Shown piece after piece: positions 55,906-64,000 of a stretch of 64,000 nucleotides of DNA. How positions within the stretch are numbered: position 1 is the stretch's first letter; each line of letters opens with the position of its first letter. This DNA is from Ascarosepion bandense (taxonomy: Eukaryota; Mollusca; Cephalopoda; Sepiida; Sepiidae): positions 307,501-371,500 of the forward strand of contig JBBBDQ010001154.1 in the NCBI GenBank assembly GCA_037127315.1. The letters run 5' to 3'. Both the position numbers and the translations under genes were made by a program. A model generated the notes under the pieces. It was not told the DNA's origin. It did no database searches and worked only from the letters and a program-made list of their open reading frames with translations.

Positions 55906-56462
55906 AGGCCAGAACTTTGAAACTGGTGTGCATTGACATTTTATTATAATTTTCCATTAATTATTAATTCAATTTTTCATCAAATTATTTATTTTGATAT
56001 ACATTTTGAACTAATTATATTTTTATATTAGTTAAGAAAAGCCAAGTCCAAAAGTGGGTGCTTAAGAATCTGACTAAAATCATCTTCACAAGATGAAAGG
56101 TTATGGTGTTTATGAACGAATCTGAACTGATTCAGACTTTCTTTCCAAATCGTGAAATGAGGCTCAGGCAGATAAGCGAAGATGGAAAGTGAGACAAACA
56201 CTGGAGAAAGCCAAACTGCCCAAACCAAGAGAGGCTGGCAATCAAAACCCGACAGAGGAATGACAATATTACTATAGTCCCAGCTGAAAAAGGCAATGTG
56301 ACTGGATTGATAGACAAGACCGGATATGCAGGAAAATGGAAAGTCCTCATTAGAAATGGTAGCTATAGTATAGAAAAGTAAAGAAAAACCCAATAATGAA
56401 ATTAAAGAAAAAACTATCACAGATCCTAACCAAGAATAAGGACCACTTCCCACCTAAGAGAT

Positions 56463-56702
56463 TGTTATGGTGACTTACCCATATGACACATGAACTCTTC
56501 TGAACTATATATAAGCAGCAGTTTTGCTTAGCAGAGAGTGAGAGAGAAATCTATTCCAGCAAATAACTCTGACAGCCAGACTAACAGTCACACTAATAGT
56601 CTTTCATTGGTATATGTTTGTAGTGTTGTCTTTGTTAAATATATTTGTTTTACTCTATTCCTTCTTTGTGTCGTTATTTCTGGCCCCAACAAAGCCACAA
56701 CA
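56463..56702 (+). mobile_element. Solo LTR nested in the Penelope-like ORF
   Basis: 240 bp, starts TGTTATGG and ends GCCACAACA. Contains TATA-like 'ctatatataagcagc' (56505-56519) and a T-rich stretch after. Flanks gagat (56458-56462) and gacat (56703-56707) agree at 4 of 5. The PLE coding sequence reads up to the left flank and resumes directly after the right flank, which fixes the boundaries independently. Confidence 0.75.
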
Positions 56703-57133
56703 GACATACAGGCAGTTGTCACAAGGTTACAGTAAGCCACCACACAAATATGGTCTCCCTGAAATTTACGAAGATGATATTTCTCTCAGGGTAATTGTTA
56801 GCTGCCAAGCTTCTGTATGAGTTGCTTCTTTGTGGATATAGTTGATGCATTAATAGGAAAGTGACCATTATATGTCTGAAATTCTGCCTACTTTGTCAAA
56901 AATAAAAAATGTTCCAATTCAATAAAAAATAAAAAAATGCTCCCATTCAATCCAACCAGATTGTGAGCCTGGACATAGCAAGTTTGTTCCCCAAGGAACA
57001 CACAGAAGAAGCACTATCAGTAGTCAGGAGCGGACTGGCCTCAGATGCATCTCTAGGAAAACTTACCAGGACACCAATAGATAACCGGATGGAGATGCTG
57101 ACTTTTTGTACACAAACTTACTTTGGAATGGAA

Positions 57134-57138
<5 letters not shown>

Positions 57139-57169
<31 letters not shown>

Positions 57170-57460
57170 TGTGTTATAGGCTTAATTTAACTTCGTTTAG
57201 ACTGATCATTATTCGTGGTCCAGAGGTCTAAGACGTGCCAGATCACATGATGGCTTCCCCTACGTGGATAGGGGTTGCAGTTCGAACCCTGCCAAATGAC
57301 ACACATTTTCATTACAAAAATTTATTGTAAATAATCAGGCCGGTAGAAATAAATATATAATACTGTTTGATTGTAAACAGAATATCTACTTAAATATGAG
57401 TAATGATCAAAAATAATGTTCAAACAAATCATTTCATATATATATATATATATATATAAA
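57139..57460 (+). repeat. (AC)n microsatellite, tRNA-like SINE and (AT)n inside the PLE
   Basis: (AC)n 57139-57163. tRNA-like: 'cgtggtccagaggtctaaga' and 'ggttgcagttcgaaccctgc' (57221-57290), the best-preserved B box in the window. (AT)n 57437-57457. It separates two parts of the PLE reverse transcriptase. Confidence 0.75.
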
Positions 57461-57920
57461 CAGGATGAAGACTTGGGAATATGCTCCTCATTATCACCCG
57501 CAATAGCTAACATCTACACGTAATACTTTGAAGAAATAGCATTAGAATCAACATCACTAAAGTCACCTCTATGGTTGAGATATGCAGATGACATCTTCAT
57601 ATTCTGGCCCTACCGACTGACTGACCGACCGACCGACTGAAATACAACCTTCAGAAGTTGTTCAACACTATGTAGGCATCTCTTCCAAGTAAAATCCACT
57701 CATCGAGGAGAACATAGTTAAGGAGTTCATGCCATCCTATGCAATGGTGGCAAGAAATATACAGGAAAACAGGCCAGCCCCTGAAGATAAGACTGCAAGA
57801 ATACTGTAAAGCTGTAACATGATGGGAAATAGAAAAATTAGGCATGGTTGACCAAATATGGAGAGGAAAAGGAGATCACCATCATCTGTGGGATGAAGTT
57901 GAGATAATAGGCAGTGAACA

Positions 57921-58325
57921 TGTTGTGGATTCCAGGTGAGGAACTGCACAAAATAAAGAACAACAAAACAAATATTGAGGTAGAAAAGTAGGTTATATTG
58001 AACGTAATATACAAACTTGAACACAGGTTAGTAAGAAATAAATATATACAAATCTTGAAGTGAAGTCGTTAGAAATAGTATATCCTTGTATATTATTCTA
58101 GCTGAGTGTAGCTCAGAGCTAGTTTGACTTCTGATGAGGTAGTCTCTGGGTAACTTTGGTATCTCTCGGTAACTTACGTATCAGTTCCGGTACTCTCTAA
58201 TAACTCGCATGGATCTCTAAGATTACTCTCAGCCCTCAACTGGCAGCTGCTGTTCTCTCTATGGCAGGAGTATATGTATACTCAGTCGAGTCCATTATCA
58301 TATACAAAGGGACGATTCCACAACA
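57921..58325 (+). mobile_element. Solo LTR with perfect 5-bp TSD in the PLE endonuclease region
   Basis: 405 bp, TGTTGTGGA at the left and TCCACAACA at the right (9-bp perfect inverted termini), flanked by gaaca at 57916-57920 and 58326-58330. Removal of the LTR and one TSD rejoins the PLE GIY-YIG coding region. Related to 50379-50973. No internal retroelement region is present. Confidence 0.93.
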
Positions 58326-58559
58326 GAACATCAGTGGAAAATATGAAAGCTTAAGGAATCAGTGTATATATGGAGCTAAAAAAATCTTTGAAGATAGCCA
58401 AACATAGAAATGAATAAAATATGGGAACGAGTAATACAGAGAACGAGAGTAAAACAACAATAACAAAATATTGTAATATGTCCTCAGGTCAAAAAATAGT
58501 TACTGTGACATTAGGTTTATAAGTCCCCAAAATTCATTCACTAATGTCCCCAAGGATAA

Positions 58560-58850
58560 GTGTTGGTTAATTGATCCGAAAGTGAGTTTTGAGTTCAATC
58601 CTTGGCCACAGCAGAGAGAACAAAAACTTGGAGAGTTGAGTTATCAAGGGGAATTAATTAAAACTGAGATATTCAAAGGCATGGCATGTAGAATTAGAAC
58701 AATCTACTCCCATGGATTAAGTAAAGAGTTTGCTTCAAAATTACAACATATTACCTGACGAAGGCTCAGTCATACAATGATTTAAACATTATGAATATAG
58801 CAATAGAGATAAGGACAACAGTCCAAACAATGTAAATAGTTTCTTAACTT
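58560..58850 (+). repeat. SINE family B (copy 3) with CTGACGA-bearing 3' part
   Basis: B box 'gttttgagttcaatccttgg', 'agaacaatctactcccatgg', 'taaagagtttgcttcaaaat', then 'acctgacgaaggctcag' and 'agataaggacaacagtcc'. The 3' part is the same sequence as both arms of the fold-back insert at 60161-60570. Confidence 0.75.
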
Positions 58851-58861
58851 CTCAACAGTGG

Positions 58862-59259
58862 TATGAGGGTTAATCAAAAATTAATGCCTGTTCGTTAATT
58901 TAAAAAGAATTAATAGTAAAAACATGCAAAGCAAACAAAAATGAACACAAGAGACTCAGGATTCTAAATTCTTCAATATAATTTCTTTCCTTCTCATATT
59001 CTACAACTGAATGAAGGCATATATATATATATAATGCATTACTCTTCAGCAATGAATTGAGTTCTTTCAGTGAGTGTTGTGTGAATACCCCGCTTATATA
59101 CAACATGCTAAAATTTTTCTTCTCTGATTCCATACGCCTATGGCTTAGGGGTCCAACTGATACCAAATCGGTCGAGTTTCTATCCCAGCCAGAAGCAAGT
59201 GGATATCTAGTAGCCACACTGATGAGCTGTGATACAATGAAACAGGTTTGTATATGGAT

Positions 59260-59317
<58 letters not shown>

Positions 59318-60030
59318 CTTTTTGGCTGTTTTCTTACAATGTGAAAGTTGCTGCTTTCACCTCACCATTGTAAAATCACTATCATCTGAATATCTGCTTT
59401 ATAAGCCCAGGGATATGAAAGTCTGAGGGTACCAAATCAGGACTGTAGGGTAGATGAAGAAAGGTTTTCTAGCCATTGCTGTTATTTCTTGTCTGGTCTT
59501 TAATCTGGTGAGAGGTATCAAATGTTGCAAAAAGGCATTTTCAAATACAGCTAATCTCAAAGATACCTACAAGTTTTGACAACACTTTCATGTAAGAGTC
59601 AGAATTAATGTGATTGTGCCATTAAGTATATGCTCTAACAGCATAACTCCCTTCTTGTTGAAAAACACAGCAACCATCTCTTTTCCTACAACAAACTTTT
59701 GTTTAGTCTTATCCTCATTCACAGGACCAGCTGGTCTGCTACTGATGGCATTGTCACTTTAGGTTAATTTCTACTTTTTCTTGAATATTGTCATTAATTC
59801 TTTACTGCTCTTATATCAAGTGCATCCTTTCTATAAACATTCCCTAACCTTCTGTTAATGTCTGCAGCTCTTTCTCCTGTCAGAAGCAGAAATTTTATCC
59901 TCTTTATTTTCTATGCACATCCAGAGAGGTAGCCATTTTAAAAGAAGATTACTGGAAGGAAAAGAGAAGATAACTCCATAAATCTTTCCTCTGGAATTTT
60001 TGAAAATTTATGGTTTATCCTTAAAAGGAA
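58862..60030 (-). pseudogene. Mariner transposase pseudogene, with a SINE and (TA)n inside
   Basis: Left end 'gagggttaatcaaaaattaa' (58867) is a mariner-type terminal repeat; a fuzzy counterpart lies near 60000-60025. The minus strand shows IHRRL-like N-terminal sequence near 59840, MVAVFFNKKGVMLLEHILNG (59680-59620) and LPYSPDLVPSDFHIPGL (59455-59405), the D-containing catalytic block. Stops and frameshifts throughout. Confidence 0.75.
59125..59314 (+). repeat. tRNA-like SINE fragment followed by (TA)n
   Basis: 'cctatggcttaggggtccaa' (A-box-like) and 'gtcgagtttctatcccagcc' (B-box-like), then (TA)27 at 59261-59314. It lies inside the mariner relic. Confidence 0.65.
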
Positions 60031-60054
60031 ATATAACTAATACTTTTACAACAA

Positions 60055-60990
60055 TTTTTTAAAAAATCATTTCACTCCAAGCAAAGCAGTAAGCCCACTG
60101 AGAAACAAAGGATTACCGAGTTTAAAAGAACAAGAAAAAAAGCAAACATTATTAAGCAACAGTATTTACATTATTCGGACTATTGTCTTCATCTCTGTTG
60201 CCATTTGTAAAACGTTTCAGCTGTTGTACACTCCGGCCTTCTTCAGGTGCCAGGAATTTTGAACCGAACCCTTTATTACAATCACTGGGGTATATGAACA
60301 CCATTCCTTTGCGTAAAGTCTCGATTTGAAGTCATGAGTTATCTCCCTTTAACCCTGCAAGTTACTTGTTCACCACTGGTGTAACCTGGAAAGAAATGGA
60401 GTTCATATACCCCAGTGATTGTAATAAAGAGTTCTGTTCAAAATTCCTAGCACCTGAAGAAGGCTAGAGTGTACAATGACCAAAACGTCGTACAAATAGC
60501 AACAAAGATGAGGACAATAGTCCAAATAATGTAAATACTGTAAATACTACCTCATCTCAGAATTATAGACAAATATTATTAAGCAACTAGAACATTAAAA
60601 GAGGAATGAAGAAGACAGTATATAATGATTGACACTGTATGTAAATTTTTGAAGATTAAAGTTGACTGGAAAGCATGGAACTGGAAGAGTGTTTCACAAG
60701 TGAGAATTGCAAGAGAAGAAACTGTTAACATAGAACTTACAGTTATATTTAGTCAATTCAACTGTAAATTGATGAGAAGTTGCTACCAATCTTGTACTAT
60801 GTTTAAATTCATAAAGTTTAGGTAATCATAGCAGAAAGTCCACCAGAACTATTACCATAAAAGTCTTTATAGAAAAGGCACAGGAAGGATACATTATGAC
60901 AGCAGGAAAGTGACTAAAACCAAGATGCTAGGTCAGGACCCATAACATTGCAGATTCTTATTTGGATTTTATCAATTAGAACAGATTTTT
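60055..60990 (-). mobile_element. LINE family J 3' end, split by a fold-back insert
   Basis: Plus-strand start 'aaatcatttcactccaagca'. The C-terminal region continues right of the insert ('gagaattgcaagagaagaaa', 'gttgctaccaatcttgtact', 'aagtctttatagaaaaggca') to about 60990. Old, with no long frame. Confidence 0.75.
60161..60570. mobile_element. Inverted-repeat retroposon insert with 13-17 bp TSD
   Basis: Left arm 60161-60310 and right arm about 60390-60535 are inverted copies ('agtatttacattattcggac', 'ttcttcaggtgcnaggaatt', 'cactggggtatatgaac'). Flanks aaacattattaagcaac (60144-60160) and aaatattattaagcaac (60571-60587) match at 16 of 17. Each arm carries a CTGAAGA...GAAAC-type motif (60246-60213 minus; 60454-60486 plus). 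The arms equal the 3' part of SINE family B. Confidence 0.85.
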
Positions 60991-60999
60991 AACCAACTC

Positions 61000-61905
61000 T
61001 CATATATTACAACAGAATATCTCAGAAATTTAAATAGGTAAAGTGTACAACTTTACCAGCAAACTAATGAAAAAGTTGAGTAAATTCCAAAGACCTTTGA
61101 AGATCAATTATTAGAAAACTATGAACTGAATAATAAACAGTTATACCTATAGTCATTAGAACACTGGGAATAAGAAAACAGAAGAAACTGTTTTACTGCT
61201 AAAAATCTGAAAAACTATTCTACTCCAGACAATGTCAACAAAGTTTGCTTGTTCATATATAAATAAAATTATTTAAAAACACACCCATATTTGTAAAATT
61301 ATTTTTAAACCTTATTTGTATTAGTTTGCTGACCCACTTTTGTGTTTTTATTTTTGCTTGAAGTGTTTTCCTTTTGTTTATAATTTTATTTTTGACTAAC
61401 TTAGGCATTAAATTATTTCTGGCACAAATTCTTTAGATTTAAACAACTCTCATAATTAATTCGTGTATTTGACATGAGACTGCAGGAGTTATTGAACATG
61501 TTGGTGGGTGTGTGTCGAGCAGTCCACAAAGAATTAATAAAAACCCAGATATAATGTGAAAGACCCGAGCCACAGAGATTCTGATTTGATTCTCAGTAGG
61601 TGGAGGGGTGTGTCATTTGATATATTAAATTTATTAACCTGAAAAATACATTTTTAATCCAAATATTAATTTATAGCATATAAAGAAGAAAATATTCTAC
61701 ATGGTAAAAATGTCAAAAAAGTTTAAAAAAAAATAAATTACAATGATCAATGCATAACTAAAACAAACAAATCTTAATATTGTAAAACAACACACACAGT
61801 AACGAGGATCCAAGCTCCCGAAACCAGCAGGGCTGAAAGGGAGAGAATATTTACTTAAAGTTGCTGTGTTTGTGGTTTTAAAACATTATATTTTTACATT
61901 AAAGA
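61000..61905. other. Unassigned AT-rich stretch
   Basis: A weak tRNA-like box ('gattctgatttgattctcag', 61577) is the only feature noted. Confidence 0.35.
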
Positions 61906-61916
61906 TTATATATATA

Positions 61917-62304
61917 CTAGCAGTATAGCCCAGCATTGCTCGGGTGTAATGAAAGCTTTAAAACTAATCCATAGTCCTGGAGCTCAGACTCTTTGGACAT
62001 TGGCATGAAAGACTAAAAAGCAATAGTTGTTTCCAGTTAAAGCGAAACCGTAGACTGAAAGAAAAATGAATGGATGTAAGTCAAATTTTGATTTCCTGGT
62101 ATCAGTATGAAATAAGTATTTTTTGTAGTAAACTGAATTTTGAAGGCTAAATAAGTCCTCTGAGTAAATGATATCATGGCTGAGACTAAGAACTACAATT
62201 ATACCTACTTAGAGCCAAACCCGAAGCAAAAACTAAAATAAAAAGGCTGAAAAAAATACAGACATACAGGCAGATAAGCAGACACACACACAAACATCTT
62301 GCCT

Positions 62305-62339
<35 letters not shown>

Positions 62340-62640
62340 TATCAATTTTCTGCACTATTGTAAGAACTGCAACCTTGAAACTTCTGAATATTGTTTCTTA
62401 TGTCTTTGTCTATGAGTGTATCAAATTTGATTAAAATCGGACCACTCCTTCTATAACCTGATTTTTTCGATTATCGGTATTTATCGGGGATACCTCAGCA
62501 CAAAACCTAGCTAAGAACACTTGCAGACTCTTATAGTACAACTGTGTAAATTTGCAAGAAAATTAGTTCAGCCGTTTCGGAGTCTATAGGTAATGAACAC
62601 ACACACACACAGACAAATTTCCATTTCTAAATAAGTTTAG
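61917..62640 (-). mobile_element. Helitron-like element, longest copy
   Basis: Minus strand: 'tctaaacttatttagaaatgg' start at about 62640, all family landmarks, an extra middle section ('aagactaaaaagcaatagtt', shared with 12890-12980), hairpin cccgagcaatgctggg and CTAG end at 61917, followed by T on the minus strand. Confidence 0.72.
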
Positions 62641-62644
62641 ATAT

Positions 62645-62648
62645 ATCC

Positions 62649-62693
<45 letters not shown>

Positions 62694-62700
62694 GTACACA
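62645..62700. repeat. (TA)n/(CA)n microsatellite
   Basis: Directly abuts the 5' end of the Helitron-like copy. Confidence 0.9.
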
Positions 62701-62758
62701 TACATATATCTATAAATTCAAAAGGAAGAGGCTTGAAAGTAAAATCAGCCAATCTGCT

Positions 62759-62872
62759 ACGCTTTTTCCTTCCTCTTTCTTCTTTTCCTTTTCCTTCCTC
62801 CCCGATTTTTTTTCTTTCTCTTCTTTTTCTTTCTTCTTTTTCCTTTTCTTTTCACTACCCTTACTTCTGTTT
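62759..62872. repeat. ~110-bp polypyrimidine tract
   Basis: Almost uninterrupted C/T on plus (gctttttccttcctctttct...), with only a few purines. Candidate for triplex (H-DNA) structure. The minus-strand frame through it is Lys/Glu-rich repeat translation. Confidence 0.9.
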
Positions 62873-62934
62873 TCTTGGCACATATACACAGACACAAAAA
62901 AATAATTGTATTTTACCATAATGATATATGATTG

Positions 62935-63050
62935 CCAATGGTTCAAGTGTTTGATTCCCTTGTTATAATGGCCGTACGATTTTAGAAAATTTGAATTTTT
63001 TAAAATACATATATATATATATTTGGGCAACAATCTCTCTTTTACATACA
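62935..63050 (-). repeat. Dispersed repeat leader with (TA)n, family X-like
   Basis: 'ggttcaagtgtttgattccc' and 'ataatggccgtacgatttta', then (TA)n and 'tttgggcaacaatctct'. The leader is shared with 1085-1125 and the last part (KERLLPKYI on minus) with the family X copies. Confidence 0.55.
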
Positions 63051-63680
63051 TACAGTACTGTGCAAAAGTATTAGGACAAGAACTATTTTATCTTTTATGA
63101 GGCATCAAAATAAAGTTTAAAATCATCCTTGTCCTAATATTTTTGCACACTACCGGTAGTGTGCAAAAGTATTAGAACAGGGGTGATTCTCCTAAAACCC
63201 TCACTGAAATTCAAATACAGGTGAAGTAAATTGCTAATAAATATTGATTATTTAAAACTAAGTGTAAAAGAAATGTATTAAAAGGAAGTTATACTTAAAT
63301 TTTCCTATTTTCTATTAAACAAGTTGTTTTGAAACTACTGTATTGAACATCTATGGGATATTTTGGATAAAAAAATTGATAAATCTAATGTTACTTTACA
63401 AGACACTTTGGGAACAAATACAAGCTACTTGGCAGGAGATACCATTAGATACTTTGAAGAAGCTTGTGATGTCAATGCCTGACAGAATGAAGGCTGTGAT
63501 GAAAGCAAAAAGCTATTATACTAAATATTAAATTTGTTTTGTAACAAGTATTTTTTTCTTGTTAAAGCATTTGTTGAGTAAATCAAATAAAATTACTTTA
63601 ATTAAATTGTTTATTTTCTGTCAATGTGCCTCCTAAAAGATAAAATAGTTCTTGTCCTAATACTTTTGCACAGTACTGTA
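63051..63680 (+). mobile_element. Tc1-like transposon, deleted, with perfect 47-bp terminal repeats
   Basis: 63051-63097 and 63634-63680 are perfect 47-bp inverted repeats starting tacagtactgtgcaaaagta. The interior keeps only the transposase C-terminus (63330-63530: LWEQIQATWQEIPLDTLKKL, VMSMPDRMKAVMKAKSYY). TA dinucleotides lie at both outer ends. A second, internal pair of ends meets head to head at 63131-63180, so two short elements may be fused. Perfect ends suggest recent movement with help from another transposase. Confidence 0.92.
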
Positions 63681-63753
63681 TATATATATATATATATTTA
63701 TTATAAGTTATGTTTTAGAACATGTACATAATTTCTTCTATACATGTCCTCTT

Positions 63754-63806
63754 CCCTACATTCATATGTTTGTTTCAGTGTTTGGATTTAAACACTTCCT
63801 CAGGGG
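63754..63806 (-). ncRNA. Hammerhead-like ribozyme with intact core
   Basis: Minus strand, 5' to 3'. Helix I strand CCC (63806-63804), CTGAGGA (63803-63797), helix II AGTGTTT/AAACACT (7 bp, 63796-63790 and 63783-63777, 6-nt loop), GAAA (63776-63773), helix III ACA/TGT (63773-63771, 63760-63758, 10-nt loop), GTA cleavage triplet ending at A63757, helix I strand GGG (63756-63754). Every conserved core position is present. Helices I and III are only 3 bp each. Activity untested. Confidence 0.5.
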
Positions 63807-63807
63807 C

Positions 63808-63826
63808 CCATTCTATACTCACTCGG

Positions 63827-63868
<42 letters not shown>

Positions 63869-63870
63869 GG
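63808..63870. repeat. (TA)n(GA)n microsatellite
   Basis: (AT) then (AG) tract at 63828-63868 beside the ribozyme-like motif. A further (TA) run is at 63679-63698. Confidence 0.9.
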
Positions 63871-63959
63871 TTAAAGGTCAGATGCAGATCGAATATGGAT
63901 TATGATCTGACAGGCTAATAAAATAAAGAACAAATAGGAAATGTATATCAATCTAACAT

Positions 63960-63986
63960 GTTTCACTTTTATTAAAGTTGCATCAG
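63960..63986 (-). ncRNA. Second, weaker hammerhead-like motif
   Basis: Minus: CTGATGC (last core base off), then ACTTT/AAAGT stem with AATA loop, then GAAAC at 63964-63960. Helices I and III are not evident. About 160 bp from the stronger motif on the same strand. Confidence 0.3.
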
Positions 63987-64000
63987 AGATTGAGAGAAAA

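Larger units (their letters stand above)
56036..58480 (+). pseudogene. Penelope-like element with several nested insertions
   Basis: Collinear plus-strand pieces. 56090-56440: N-terminal region (NDNITIVPAEKGNVTGLID). 56703-56820: YSKPPHKYGLPEIYEDDISL and RVIVS. 56955-57135: IVSLDIASLFPKEHTEEAL and PIDNRMEMLTFCTQTYFGM. 57463-57610: PLSPAI-like piece and LWLRYADDIFIFWPY (RT catalytic box YADD intact). 57760-57920 and 58326-58450: GIY-YIG C-terminal region (YRKTGQPLKIRLQEYCKAV, KLGMVDQIWRGKGDHHHLWD, then after the LTR WKIRKLKES-like). Interrupted by two LTRs and a SINE/microsatellite; the segment between YADD and the endonuclease is deleted near 57610-57650. Confidence 0.85.

Noticed and set aside
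56028..56453. 141-codon minus-strand frame with hydrophobic segments
   Set aside because: It is antisense to recognisable Penelope-like coding sequence on the plus strand.
57221..57290. Possible tRNA gene (good A and B boxes)
   Set aside because: No closing acceptor stem, no plausible anticodon arm, and it continues into a repeat ending in (AT)n. SINE-derived.
62710..63051. 113-codon Lys/Glu-rich frame
   Set aside because: Runs through the polypyrimidine tract and a microsatellite; composition is an artefact of low complexity.

Overview
This window looks like a piece of a large, AT-rich, repeat-packed animal genome, most likely a cephalopod mollusc such as an octopus or squid. That assignment is an inference. 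It rests on a protein-kinase exon pair separated by an intron of about 11.6 kb, many tRNA-headed SINEs (several fused to a 5S rRNA-like head), long (AT)n, (AC)n and (TATG)n microsatellites, and a mix of decayed non-LTR, Penelope-like, Tc1/mariner, hAT and Helitron-like elements. Nothing bacterial, phage-like or CRISPR-like is present.

The only ordinary gene I can support is on the minus strand. Two phase-matched exons (26541-26675, then 14831-14905) encode consecutive parts of the N-lobe of a Ca2+/calmodulin-dependent protein kinase type 1 (CaMK1-like). Both have consensus acceptor and donor sites. Window left of 14831 is therefore probably intron too, since no further kinase exon was found there. 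The status of the sequence right of 26675 (first intron or upstream DNA) is unknown.

Layout. 0-14.8 kb: SINEs, two LINE families, a 7480-7984 dual-head 5S-tRNA SINE with target-site duplication (TSD), a 700-bp minisatellite with a 169-bp higher-order period, a Helitron-like copy, and an inverted SINE pair beside the kinase exon. 15-26 kb: a fold-back element nested in a LINE tail, a LINE with endonuclease and reverse transcriptase (RT) domains and a partly repeated RT, microsatellites, a Penelope-like element (PLE), a decayed hammerhead ribozyme and a mariner pseudogene. 26.7-33 kb: sparse AT-rich intron-like DNA. 33-49 kb: LINE tails, a hAT pseudogene, an LTR-retrotransposon integrase broken by three later insertions, a 3'-UTR tandem array and a 288-bp inverted duplication. 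49-64 kb: Helitron-like copies, a PLE carrying two nested solo LTRs, more SINEs, a mariner pseudogene, a fold-back insertion with TSD, and a Tc1-like element with 47-bp perfect terminal repeats.

The most interesting thread is a recurring RNA motif, CTGANGA + hairpin + GAAA, the hammerhead ribozyme core pattern. One copy (63754-63806, minus) keeps an intact core with three possible helices. Another (25272-25328, plus) keeps all three helices but has two transitions in the core. Related but weaker versions sit in other dispersed repeats, including what looks like the 3' part of a tRNA-headed SINE family.
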